DNA from: an uncultured Rhodospirillaceae bacterium
GTDB taxonomy: Bacteria; Pseudomonadota; Alphaproteobacteria; SP197
Length of the DNA: 37,563 nt
NCBI GenBank assembly: GCA_937880925.1
Contig: CALGGB010000266.1
Coordinates: forward strand, 1-37,563
Direction: 5' to 3'
The notes beneath the pieces were generated by a model. It did not search any database. It was given only the letters and a program-made list of their open reading frames with translations, and was not told the origin of the DNA. This document shows, piece by piece, positions 1 through 7,619 of the stretch. Position 1 is the stretch's first letter; each line of letters begins with the position of its first letter. The position numbers and the translations under genes are program-made.

Positions 1-198
1 TAATCACGGTATCGGCCTCCATCTGTGAGCACGTTATGCAAAGCAGCGCGCTCGTCGTTACATCGTCCAAAGCGGCGCAAATCCCTGATCCGACAAATTC
101 CCTTAGACGCTAACCCGTTTTCGTTGTGCACACAACGCATAGCGATCGGTTCGCATCCATCACCTAAAGCGGCAAGCTTTGCTGCCTTGGCTGCATCA
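1..198. other. Non-coding flank beyond the tRNA 3' end
   Basis: No convincing protein gene is visible here. Base composition is visibly less GC-rich than the rest of the window. A short inverted repeat, CGTTGTG (122-128), 2-nt gap, CACAACG (131-137), could be a dimeric-protein site but has no clear partner gene. No clear intrinsic terminator for the tRNA is seen. Because the stretch abuts the 3' end of a tRNA gene it could be the edge of an integrated element, but neither an integrase nor a second copy of the tRNA end lies in the window. Confidence 0.4.
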
Positions 199-273
199 TG
201 GTGCCGAAGGGGAGATTCGAACTCCCGGCCTACTGATTACGAATCAGTTGCTCTACCACTGAGCTACTTCGGC
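199..273 (-). tRNA. tRNA-Thr (CGT anticodon)
   Basis: Read on the minus strand this folds as a complete cloverleaf. The 7-bp acceptor stem pairs GCCGAAG with CTTCGGC. The D-arm contains AGCTCAGTGGTAGAGC. The anticodon stem ACTGA/TCAGT encloses loop TTCGTAA, giving anticodon CGT, which reads ACG threonine codons. The T-arm has GGGAG-TTCGAAT-CTCCC. The CCA tail is encoded (complement of TGG at 199-201). Length is 75 nt including CCA. The gene stands alone, 210 bp from the divergent ThDP-enzyme gene. Confidence 0.96.
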
Positions 274-312
274 CCTTGAGGGATTTCACACGCCCTTTCG
301 GTCATGGGCTAA

Positions 313-341
313 TTACTAACGTTTCCAATAACCTTCGACAA
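313..341 (-). promoter_or_regulatory. Candidate sigma-70 promoter for tRNA-Thr
   Basis: On the minus strand a -35-like TTGTCG (336-341) and a -10-like TAGTAA (313-318) are separated by exactly 17 bp. They lie about 40 bp upstream of the mature tRNA 5' end. The match is partial, so this is a positional inference. Between 342 and 483 I see nothing else recognisable. Confidence 0.4.
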
Positions 342-483
342 GCCGTTCGTGTCCAGTTTGCACTGCACTGTGACCACTGCGCCACATCCCATGCGTCCTG
401 CCCAGTAGGTTTTTCGCCGCATGCCCAGGGAGCCGTGATATCAAAGCCGCATGGTGGCACACAAGCATGAAGAGGCAATGACG

Positions 484-2166
484 ATGCCGGCGATCACACC
501 ATGGAAGGCAATTGCGCAGGCCCTGGCCGCGGAAGGCATCGCGCGAATCTATGGCATGCCCGGGAATCCGCTGCATCTGGTCGCCTACATCACCGAGTTC
601 ACCGACATCGACATTATCCTCAACCGCCATGAACACTCCGGCGTCGCCTGCGCCTTTGCCGCAGCGCGGGTCACGAGAAAGCCCCAGTTCGCTTTCGGCA
701 ATCCTGGGCCGGGCATCACGAATCTCGCGACCGGCATGCTGGAGGCCCATTCGGCCTCCCTGCCCGTGATCTCCCTGGCCAACGGCGTGCCCATGGGCAC
801 GGATGGCCGCGGCGCCTTCCAGGAGCTCTATTCGGTCGGCCATCTCGCGCCCGTGACCAAATGGGCAACCCGCATCGTCGATCCCGCGACCACGCCCTGG
901 GTCATCGCCCGCGCCTTCGACATTGCTCAGGCGGGCCGCCCCGGGCCGGTTTTCATCGATATCCCCTCCGATATCGGGCTGGTTGCGGTCGAGATGGCTG
1001 ATTATCGGCCCTCTCTGGGCCGCCGCCTCAGCCGTCCCGAAGCCGGCGACGTCACCGCTGCGGCACACCTGATCGGCAAGGCCCGCCGCCCGATCCTCTG
1101 GTGCGGCATCGGCGCCTACAGTGCCGATGCCGGAGCCAAGGTCGCCGCCCTGGCCGAACGCCTGGGTGCGGCGGTCTTCACCACGCCCGGCGGCCGCGGG
1201 GTCATCGCCGAGAGCCATCGCCTCGCCATGGGCCAGACCGGCCTCTATTTCACCGATGCCGGCAAGACCTGGTTCGACGGCGCCGACCTCGTGATCAGCA
1301 TCGGCAGCCGGCTCGAGGAATTCTCCACCGGCGGCGGGATGTACTGGCCCGCCGATGCCGCCTTCATCCAGATCGACAACGACCCCCACGCCATCGCCAT
1401 GAACCAGCGCCCGGACGTCGCCATGGTCGGCGATGCCGCCCTGGCTCTCGATGACCTGCTGGCCGCGCTGCCTGAACTGAACGGGGTCGCCGCCCGCACC
1501 GAGGAACTGACCGGGCTGCGCGATGCCTGGCTGGCCGAGGTCGCCACAGACTGTGCCCGTCACGAAACCCCGATTCGCACCCGCCAGGTGATGGCCGCGA
1601 TCAACGCGGTCTTCGGCAACGACACGGTGATGGTTCACGAGAACGACGGCGCCGACCTGTGGAGTTATTACTGGCCCTACTACCGCGTGCTCGATGCCGG
1701 CGACGATGTGCCCATGGGCGAGCAGACCGCCATGGACATGGACGTCATCGGCACCATCGGCGTCAAGCTCTCCTGCCCCGTCAAGAAGGTGGTCTGCGTC
1801 ACCGGCGACGGCGCGGCGCAGATGGCGATGATGGAGTTCGCCACCGCCGCCGAACAGCGCTGCGGCATCACCTGGGTGGTGCTCAACAACCGCGCCTTCG
1901 GCTGGCCCCAGTACGTTCAGATCCTCAACAACAAGCAGCAGGTGGCGACCGACTTCCTGGTCGCGGCCGACCTGGTGGCCATTGCCCGCGCCCAGGGCTG
2001 CGAGGCCATTGCGGTAACAAGACCCGAGGAGGTCGAAGCGGCCCTGCGCTCAGCCCTTGCCGCCAACGCCAGGGGCAGGCCCTGCCTCGTCGATATCGCC
2101 ATCGCCAAACACTACTACCCCGACCACTTCGTTGCCCACCACAAGGCTACAATGAGCGGCGGCTGA
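484..2166 (+). CDS. Thiamine-diphosphate-dependent enzyme, acetolactate-synthase-like
   Basis: About 560 residues with the three-domain layout of the acetolactate synthase/benzoylformate decarboxylase superfamily. The N-terminal pyrimidine-binding domain carries the cofactor-activating glutamate (E50, in NRHEHSG) and a GNPGPG turn. A central domain follows, and the C-terminal ThDP-binding motif runs from GDG (about 441-443) to LNN about 30 residues later. Such enzymes decarboxylate or ligate 2-oxo acids in the cytoplasm; the substrate here cannot be told. No IlvH-like regulatory subunit lies nearby, which argues against a housekeeping role in branched-chain amino-acid synthesis. I prefer ATG 484 because GAAGAGG (469-475) sits 8 nt upstream; in-frame ATGs at 451 and 478 are less well placed. 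It stands alone, with a probable separate promoter before the next gene. Confidence 0.85.
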   Translation: MPAITPWKAIAQALAAEGIARIYGMPGNPLHLVAYITEFTDIDIILNRHEHSGVACAFAAARVTRKPQFAFGNPGPGITNLATGMLEAHSASLPVISLANGVPMGTDGRGAFQELYSVGHLAPVTKWATRIVDPATTPWVIARAFDIAQAGRPGPVFIDIPSDIGLVAVEMADYRPSLGRRLSRPEAGDVTAAAHLIGKARRPILWCGIGAYSADAGAKVAALAERLGAAVFTTPGGRGVIAESHRLAMGQTGLYFTDAGKTWFDGADLVISIGSRLEEFSTGGGMYWPADAAFIQIDNDPHAIAMNQRPDVAMVGDAALALDDLLAALPELNGVAARTEELTGLRDAWLAEVATDCARHETPIRTRQVMAAINAVFGNDTVMVHENDGADLWSYYWPYYRVLDAGDDVPMGEQTAMDMDVIGTIGVKLSCPVKKVVCVTGDGAAQMAMMEFATAAEQRCGITWVVLNNRAFGWPQYVQILNNKQQVATDFLVAADLVAIARAQGCEAIAVTRPEEVEAALRSALAANARGRPCLVDIAIAKHYYPDHFVAHHKATMSGG

Positions 2167-2194
2167 GAAACCAGCGCGAAACCCAGGAACAAAA

Positions 2195-2211
2195 TTGGCA
2201 CGTTCATGGCT
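2195..2211 (+). promoter_or_regulatory. Candidate sigma-54 (RpoN) promoter
   Basis: TTGGCACG (2195-2202), four bases, then TGGCT (2207-2211) matches the -24/-12 consensus TTGGCACG-N4-TTGCW with one mismatch. The invariant GG and GC are spaced 10 bp apart as required. The transcript would start near 2223 and lead into the sugar-transferase gene. No sigma-70 promoter of similar quality is visible in this intergenic stretch. No enhancer-binding activator gene lies nearby. Confidence 0.45.
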
Positions 2212-2265
2212 ATCGTCGGCGCACCGATCGACTAGACTGCCGCGATCCTGCGGGAAGCTGCATCC

Positions 2266-3777
2266 GTGGGATCAAGAGCACTACACAACATTTGCCGGTT
2301 TGGGGGAATCGGCGAGCCTGCCTTAGCGGCCAACCGCGAAGCCTTGCGAGACATGACCTTCCACGACGAGCCTTCAAATCCGGCCCATCCGAGTCGAGGC
2401 TTCACCATCAAGATACAAGGGGCTCAGCTTGGGAGCCGCTTGCCTCACGCGCTGGTACGGGCCGGCCTTATCTTCTCCGATGTCGCCGTTCTGCTGATCG
2501 CCGCCATACTGGCAAACCTGCTCCGCTTCGGCAATCCACTGGCAATCGACCGCCCGGCGTTGGTCGTCATGGCGGCCTTGCCGATGATGATTCTGGCGAG
2601 CGAACTCTTCGGCCTCTATCAGCCTTCCAGGGCAAGCCAGCATGTGCGTAGTCCGCTTCGCTGGGCGGGGACCTGGTCGGTGACCCTGGGCCTGATGCTG
2701 GTCGTGCTCTTTTTCACCAAGACCGGCAACGTCTTCTCCCGTCTCTGGGTTGCCTACTGGTACATCGCTGCTCTTCTGATGATTCTTCCGGTGCGCTTCA
2801 TCTGGGCCCATGCGCTGCATGGCTGGTACCGCAAGGGCCGCATGGGCGAGAATGTCGGGGTCGTTGGCAGTAGCGAGGAACTGGAAGGTTTCCTCAAGGC
2901 CACCCAATCCCGGCTGCGCTCAAGCGTGATGTTTCACGATCACCGCGAAGATCCAGCAGAGGCGCTGCCCCAGGCCGTGTTCGATCGGATCGGCCACCTC
3001 TACCTCTTGATCCTGACTTTCGATGCCAGGAACGAGAAGCGCATCGAATCCTGGCTCGGCCCCTGCCGAAACCTCAACATCGCCGTCGATCTCGCCCCGC
3101 CGCTGAGCCGCGAACTGGCCCATCTGGAACCGCACGATCTGGGCGGGCTCATGGTCTGGCGCATGTCGACCGCGCCAATGTCGGGCGATGCCCTGATGTT
3201 GAAGCGCCTGGAGGACATCGTACTCGGCGCATTGTCCCTGCTGGTCGCTCTTCCGGTGATGGCGCTGGTCGCACTGGCGATCCGCATCGACAGCCCGGGA
3301 CCCATCCTCTTCCGACAGCGCCGGCATGGCTTCAACGGCCGGGAGTTCACGGTCCTGAAGTTCCGCAGCATGACAGCCGCTCCCCAGGATGATCGCCATG
3401 TGCCCCAGGCCGTGCGCGACGATCCGCGCATCACGCGGGTTGGCGCCTTCATCCGGCGCACCAGCCTGGATGAGCTGCCCCAGATCATCAACGTGCTGCG
3501 CGGCGACATGTCGATGGTTGGCCCGCGGCCCCATGCCGTGGCCCACAACGAGGCCTTCGGCAAGCAGATCGAAGACTACCTGCGCCGCCACAGGGTCAAA
3601 CCGGGGATTACCGGTTGGGCCCAGGTCAACGGCTATCGCGGCGAAACCGATACGCTCGACAAGATGGAGCGGCGCATCGAATTTGACCTCTATTACATCG
3701 ACAACTGGTCACTGGGCCTGGACTTGCGGATTCTGCTACGCACCTTGGCCGTGATCATCCACCCCAACGCATACTGA
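2266..3777 (+). CDS. Polyprenyl-phosphate sugar-1-phosphate transferase (exopolysaccharide initiation)
   Basis: A polyisoprenyl-phosphate hexose-1-phosphate transferase of the WcaJ/ExoY type, the membrane enzyme that loads the first sugar phosphate onto undecaprenyl phosphate. Four hydrophobic segments fill the N-terminal third. After a soluble region comes the PF02397 catalytic domain, beginning with a further membrane helix (LSLLVALPVMALVALAI) and then PGPILFRQ, VLKFRSM, DELPQIINVLRGDMS, VGPRP and KPGITGWAQVNG. The C-terminus HPNAY is typical. Start is uncertain: GTG 2266 has GGGAAG 8 nt upstream, whereas ATG 2353 gives 474 residues, nearer the usual family length, but lacks a clear SD. The following acyltransferase gene also fits surface-polysaccharide work. 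No glycosyltransferase cluster or Wzx/Wzy genes are visible. Confidence 0.9.
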   Translation: MGSRALHNICRFGGIGEPALAANREALRDMTFHDEPSNPAHPSRGFTIKIQGAQLGSRLPHALVRAGLIFSDVAVLLIAAILANLLRFGNPLAIDRPALVVMAALPMMILASELFGLYQPSRASQHVRSPLRWAGTWSVTLGLMLVVLFFTKTGNVFSRLWVAYWYIAALLMILPVRFIWAHALHGWYRKGRMGENVGVVGSSEELEGFLKATQSRLRSSVMFHDHREDPAEALPQAVFDRIGHLYLLILTFDARNEKRIESWLGPCRNLNIAVDLAPPLSRELAHLEPHDLGGLMVWRMSTAPMSGDALMLKRLEDIVLGALSLLVALPVMALVALAIRIDSPGPILFRQRRHGFNGREFTVLKFRSMTAAPQDDRHVPQAVRDDPRITRVGAFIRRTSLDELPQIINVLRGDMSMVGPRPHAVAHNEAFGKQIEDYLRRHRVKPGITGWAQVNGYRGETDTLDKMERRIEFDLYYIDNWSLGLDLRILLRTLAVIIHPNAY

Positions 3778-3899
3778 AGCCGGAAGCGCGCGGGACATGC
3801 CGCAGGCGAAAGCGCTGCGCCGGTGTCGCCATCCCCTTCCGTTCATGGCATGACAGATTCGGACCAACGGAAACCCCGCAGCCTGGCCCGGAGCCGAGC

Positions 3900-5899
3900 A
3901 TGACCGCGACACCCCCATCTCGCCCCTCCACGGGCTACCGTGCCGATATCGATGGGCTGCGCGCGATCGCGGTGCTTTCCGTTGTCTTGTTTCACGCCAG
4001 GGTCGCACCGTTCAGCGGCGGTTATGTCGGTGTCGACATCTTCTTCGTGATCTCCGGCTTCCTGATCACCCGTCTGATCGCCGACGACATCGAACAGCGC
4101 CGCTTCTCGATCGTGCATTTCTACGAACGGCGCATACGACGCATCTTTCCCGCGCTCTATCTGGTTGTCCTGATCTGTTTTATTCCGGCGCTCTGGCTTC
4201 TCATGCCGCTGGATCTCAAGCGCTTCGGCGAAGCCGCCGCCGCGACGACGGTGTTTCTCTCCAACGTGCTGTTCTGGCATCGCAGCGGCTATTTCGGCGA
4301 ATCCGCGACCGTGCAACCCCTGCTGCACACCTGGTCGCTCGCGGTCGAGGAACAGTTCTACGTTGTCTACCCGCTGTTTCTGATCGTGGTGATGCGCCTG
4401 ATGCGCGGCCATGGCCGGCGCCTACTGCTGATCGCCGGCCTGCTGGTTGCCTCGCTGATCGCAAGTGTTGTCATCACCCGATACTGGCCGTCGGCAGGCT
4501 TCTACCTGCCCGCCTCGCGCGCGTGGGAACTCCTGCTGGGCGCCATGCTCGCCCTGCGGCCGCCGGCCCCCATCCACAATCGCGCCATGCGAGAGCTGAT
4601 CGCCGGCGGCGGTCTTGCCGCCATTCTTGCGGCAATCTTCCTGTTCAGCCCGGAGACAGCCTTCCCCGGCTATGCCGCCCTGCTTCCCTGCCTGGGCGCG
4701 GCCGCATTGATCTATGCCGGGACCAGTGGCCGGAGCGTCGCCACATCCTTGCTGGGTGCACCCGCTTGCCGCTTCGTCGGGCTGATCTCCTACTCCTTCT
4801 ATCTCTGGCACTGGCCGCTGATTGTCTTCACGCAATACTGGTACGACCAGCGCGCGCCGGCCTGGGCGGTAGCGCTGGCGGTCCTCGCATCGGCCGGCCT
4901 TGGCGCTCTGTCGTGGCGCTGGATCGAGCACCCGTTCCGACAGAAGCAGACCTTCCCGCGGCGCCGGATCTTCATGCTGGCGGCGGTGGTTTCGGCGTTC
5001 GTGTTCATTCTGGGGGCCGGCGTCTCCTATCTCCAGGGACTGCCCGGCCGATTCGATGCCGCGACCCTGACCTACGCGGCAGGGGAACGGACATTTCACA
5101 GGATCACGTGCACTGCCTGGCCGCCTCGCCACGGGGCGCCGGTCTGGACGAGCTGTGCCGCATGGGAGCTGACTCGGCGGCGCCGCCCACGTTTATCCTG
5201 TGGGGCGACTCCCATGCCGAAGCTATGCGCAGCGCCGTTTCGGATGCCGCCGCCCAGGTCGGACGCACCGGCGTTTTCGCGGGACGTCCGGGCTGTCCGC
5301 CGATGCTTGAGATCACCCGCACCGATACGATGCTGGTCTGCGAACCGTTCAGCCGCGCCGTGATGGACGCCATCCTCGAGAATCCCGGCCTGACAACCGT
5401 GATCCTCGACGGCCGCTGGGGTCTCTATGGTTCAGGCACCCGCTACAGCGGCGAGGACGGCGCCTCGGTGTACCTGACCGACCACCAGACCGAAGCGGTC
5501 AGCTACGCGGAGAACGCCGCGGTGTTCGCGCGCGGCCTGGCGCGTACGGTCGATGCCCTTGTCCAGGCCGGCAAGCAGGTTATCCTCGTCGGCCCCATCC
5601 CCGAGATCGGCTTCCATGTGCCACGCTCGCTTGCGATCGCGCAGGCTTGGGGCAGACAACCGCCGCCGTCCCCGACGGAAGCAACGTTCCTCGAACGCCA
5701 GGCCGTGTTCTTCGAGGTCGCCGCGGAACTGGCGGACCGGGACGGACTGACCATCGTCCTGCCCCATGCGCTGTTATGCGCTGGCGGATCATGCCGCATT
5801 GCCGACAAGGGGCGTTCGCTCTACTTCGACGACGATCACCTTTCCACGATCGGCGCCCGGGAGCTTTCCGGCCTGTTCCTTCCACTCCTGCTACCCTGA
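3900..5899 (+). pseudogene. Membrane O-acyltransferase with SGNH domain, -1 frameshift near 5089
   Basis: The first half is an Acyltransferase_3 (OafA/YrhL) membrane protein: DGLRAIAVLSVVLFHA with the catalytic-type His, then GVDIFFVISGFLI, FYERRIRRIFPAL and about ten hydrophobic segments. The second half is the fused SGNH esterase-like domain, with GDSH (in FILWGDSHAEAM) and a C-terminal DDDHLS Asp/His block. The halves lie in different frames. The first runs on as meaningless sequence to a stop at 5363; the second is coherent from about 5090 to 5899. One extra G in the GG at 5089-5090 (or in GGGG at 5081-5084) restores a single protein reading GER-DISQDHVHC. Such enzymes acetylate exported polysaccharides. 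A start at GTG 5108 or ATG 5162 could give a separate cytoplasmic SGNH protein, but that seems unlikely. Real lesion and sequence error cannot be told apart here. Confidence 0.85.
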
Positions 5900-5915
5900 G
5901 ACCCCGGGTGGCCGC

Positions 5916-7544
5916 TCAGCCCGTCTCGCCGTGACGGTCGAAGCGGACCGCGCCTTCGAGCAAGGTGAGATCGGCGCTGGTCGCCAGCAGGTCGTCGATC
6001 CCGCGCGAGAAGGGATCGCCGTCGAGCACGGCGATGTCGGCGGTCTTGCCTGCCTCCAGCACGCCCAGGCGGTCGTCGACGCCGCAGGCATGGGCGCCGT
6101 TTTCGGTATAGGTCGCCAGTGCCTCGGCGAGCGTCAGGCATTCGGCGGCACCCACGGTCTCGCCGCCAATGGTCCGGCGCGTCACCGCGGCATGCAGGTT
6201 GACGAAGGGATTGACGTCGGAGACCGGCGTGTCCGAGCTCATGGCGGGCTTGAGGCCGCGGCGCTGCCAGCGCGCCATGGGATAGCATTCGGCCGAACGC
6301 TGCTCACCCAGGACATCGAGATAGGTGTCGCCGAAGTCGCGCACGAAGACCGGCTGCGGCGCGGGGATCAGGCCCAGGCGTTCCATCGAATCGAGGTGCC
6401 CCTCGTCGACGAAGCCGCAGTGTTCGATGCGGTGGCGCCGGTGGCTGCAGGTGCCGTCGGTGCAGCACTTGTCGAAGCTGGCGATGGTCTGGTCGATGGC
6501 GGCATCGCCGATGGCATGGACCGCCACCTGGTAGCCGCGATGGTGGTAATGGCCGACCATGTCGTCCATCTCCCGGTCCTCGAAGATCAGGACGCCCAGG
6601 TCACCGTTCGTATAGGGCTTGTTCATGGCCGCGGTGCAGCCGCCGGCGCTGCCGTCGGTGAAGAACTTCACCGGCCCGACGCGCAGCATGGCGTCGCCCC
6701 TGCCCGTGACGTAGCCCTTGGCATAGGCCTCCTCGGCGATGCCGGTGGGGCCGCCGCCCATCGCCATGGTCATGCGCACCGGGAGGCGCCCGGCGGCGTG
6801 CGCGGCCTCGTAGGCCTCGACATCGGCCCAGCCGCCGGCCGAACCGACGCAGGCATCCATCACCGAACCGATGCCGTAGCTGAGGCAGCGCTTGCCGGCG
6901 ATCTCGATCGCCTCGACAAGCTGCTCGACGCCGGGATCGGGCATCACCGCGCGCAGCGCCTCCTGGGCGCGCTCCTGCAGCAGGCCGGTGGGTTCGCCGT
7001 TCTGGCGCACGATCACGCCGCCACTGGGATCGGGCGTGTCGCGGTCGATGCCGGCAAGCTTCAGCGCTGCCGAATTGGCGACCCCCATGTGGCCGCAGCA
7101 GCGCTGCAGCCAGACCGGGTGATGGGGCGAGGCCTTGTCGAGGTCCCAGCGCGTGGGATGGCGCTTCTCGGCGAAACGGTCGTGGTCGTAGCCCGTCGCC
7201 ATGACCCAGGCGCCCGGCTGGGTCTCGCCCGCCCGCGTGGCGATCTTTTCCAGCAGGTCGGCGATGGAGGCCGTGGCATCGGCGCGCGCGTCGATCTTGG
7301 CGGCGTTGCGGCCCAGCGACATCAGATGCATGTGGGCATCGTGGAAGGCGGGCATGGCGAGGCGACCGCGCAGGTCGATGCGGCGCGTGCCCTGCCCCGC
7401 CAGCACCTCGATTTCGCTCGCCTTTCCGGTCGCAAGCACCAGGCCGTCGCGCACCGCGACCGCCTCGGCAAAACCCTGCTCCAGGCCACACCACACCGGG
7501 CCGCCCGAAAGGATGAGATCCGCCTTGCCTTCGATCCGCGCCAT
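5916..7544 (-). CDS. Amidohydrolase family protein (YtcJ-like, Amidohydro_3)
   Basis: A 542-residue metal-dependent amidohydrolase of the YtcJ/exoenzyme-regulator AepA type. The N-terminal strand set DLILSGGPVW...VAVRDGLVLATG forms the small beta-sandwich. PAFHDAHMHL is the first metal-binding HxH. Further barrel motifs are the HAIGDAAIDQ and RIEHCGFVD blocks. The C-terminal SDTPVSDVNP and GKTADIAVLDGDP are standard endings for this family. Substrate is unknown; relatives hydrolyse N-acyl amides or cyclic amides. Its ATG lies just after a strong hairpin (7551-7578) that holds the SD GGGAG in its 3' arm. It follows the DUF4139 gene on the same strand with a 75-bp gap, and converges with the acyltransferase gene with only 16 bp between the stops. 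Confidence 0.9.
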   Translation of the reverse strand: MARIEGKADLILSGGPVWCGLEQGFAEAVAVRDGLVLATGKASEIEVLAGQGTRRIDLRGRLAMPAFHDAHMHLMSLGRNAAKIDARADATASIADLLEKIATRAGETQPGAWVMATGYDHDRFAEKRHPTRWDLDKASPHHPVWLQRCCGHMGVANSAALKLAGIDRDTPDPSGGVIVRQNGEPTGLLQERAQEALRAVMPDPGVEQLVEAIEIAGKRCLSYGIGSVMDACVGSAGGWADVEAYEAAHAAGRLPVRMTMAMGGGPTGIAEEAYAKGYVTGRGDAMLRVGPVKFFTDGSAGGCTAAMNKPYTNGDLGVLIFEDREMDDMVGHYHHRGYQVAVHAIGDAAIDQTIASFDKCCTDGTCSHRRHRIEHCGFVDEGHLDSMERLGLIPAPQPVFVRDFGDTYLDVLGEQRSAECYPMARWQRRGLKPAMSSDTPVSDVNPFVNLHAAVTRRTIGGETVGAAECLTLAEALATYTENGAHACGVDDRLGVLEAGKTADIAVLDGDPFSRGIDDLLATSADLTLLEGAVRFDRHGETG

Positions 7545-7550
7545 CGTCCG

Positions 7551-7578
7551 CTCCCGCCTTCGCTGCTGAAGGCGGGAG
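7551..7578 (-). promoter_or_regulatory. Hairpin that would mask the amidohydrolase ribosome-binding site
   Basis: CTCCCGCCTTC (7551-7561) and GAAGGCGGGAG (7568-7578) form a perfect 11-bp stem with a 6-nt loop. In the minus-strand transcript the 3' arm ends in GGCGGGAG, the apparent SD, 6 nt before the AUG at 7544. No U-run follows on that strand, so it is a poor terminator. It looks more like a translational control element such as an RBS-occluding hairpin or thermometer. That role is inference. Confidence 0.5.
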
Positions 7579-7619
7579 TTTAGGACGCATCGTGCGGGCG
7601 GCGCGAGGGCCGCGTCGGT

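Noticed and set aside
25-279. An 84-codon open frame over the tRNA
   Set aside because: It runs through the tRNA-Thr gene on the opposite strand; its mid-part is the tRNA sequence translated.
484-2166. Assignment of the two ThDP enzymes as IlvB
   Set aside because: No IlvH small subunit or other ilv gene lies near either, and superfamily motifs alone do not separate acetolactate synthase from related decarboxylases.
5766-7583. A 605-codon open frame on the plus strand
   Set aside because: It is antisense to the amidohydrolase gene, starts inside the acyltransferase SGNH domain, and shows no recognisable motif or SD.
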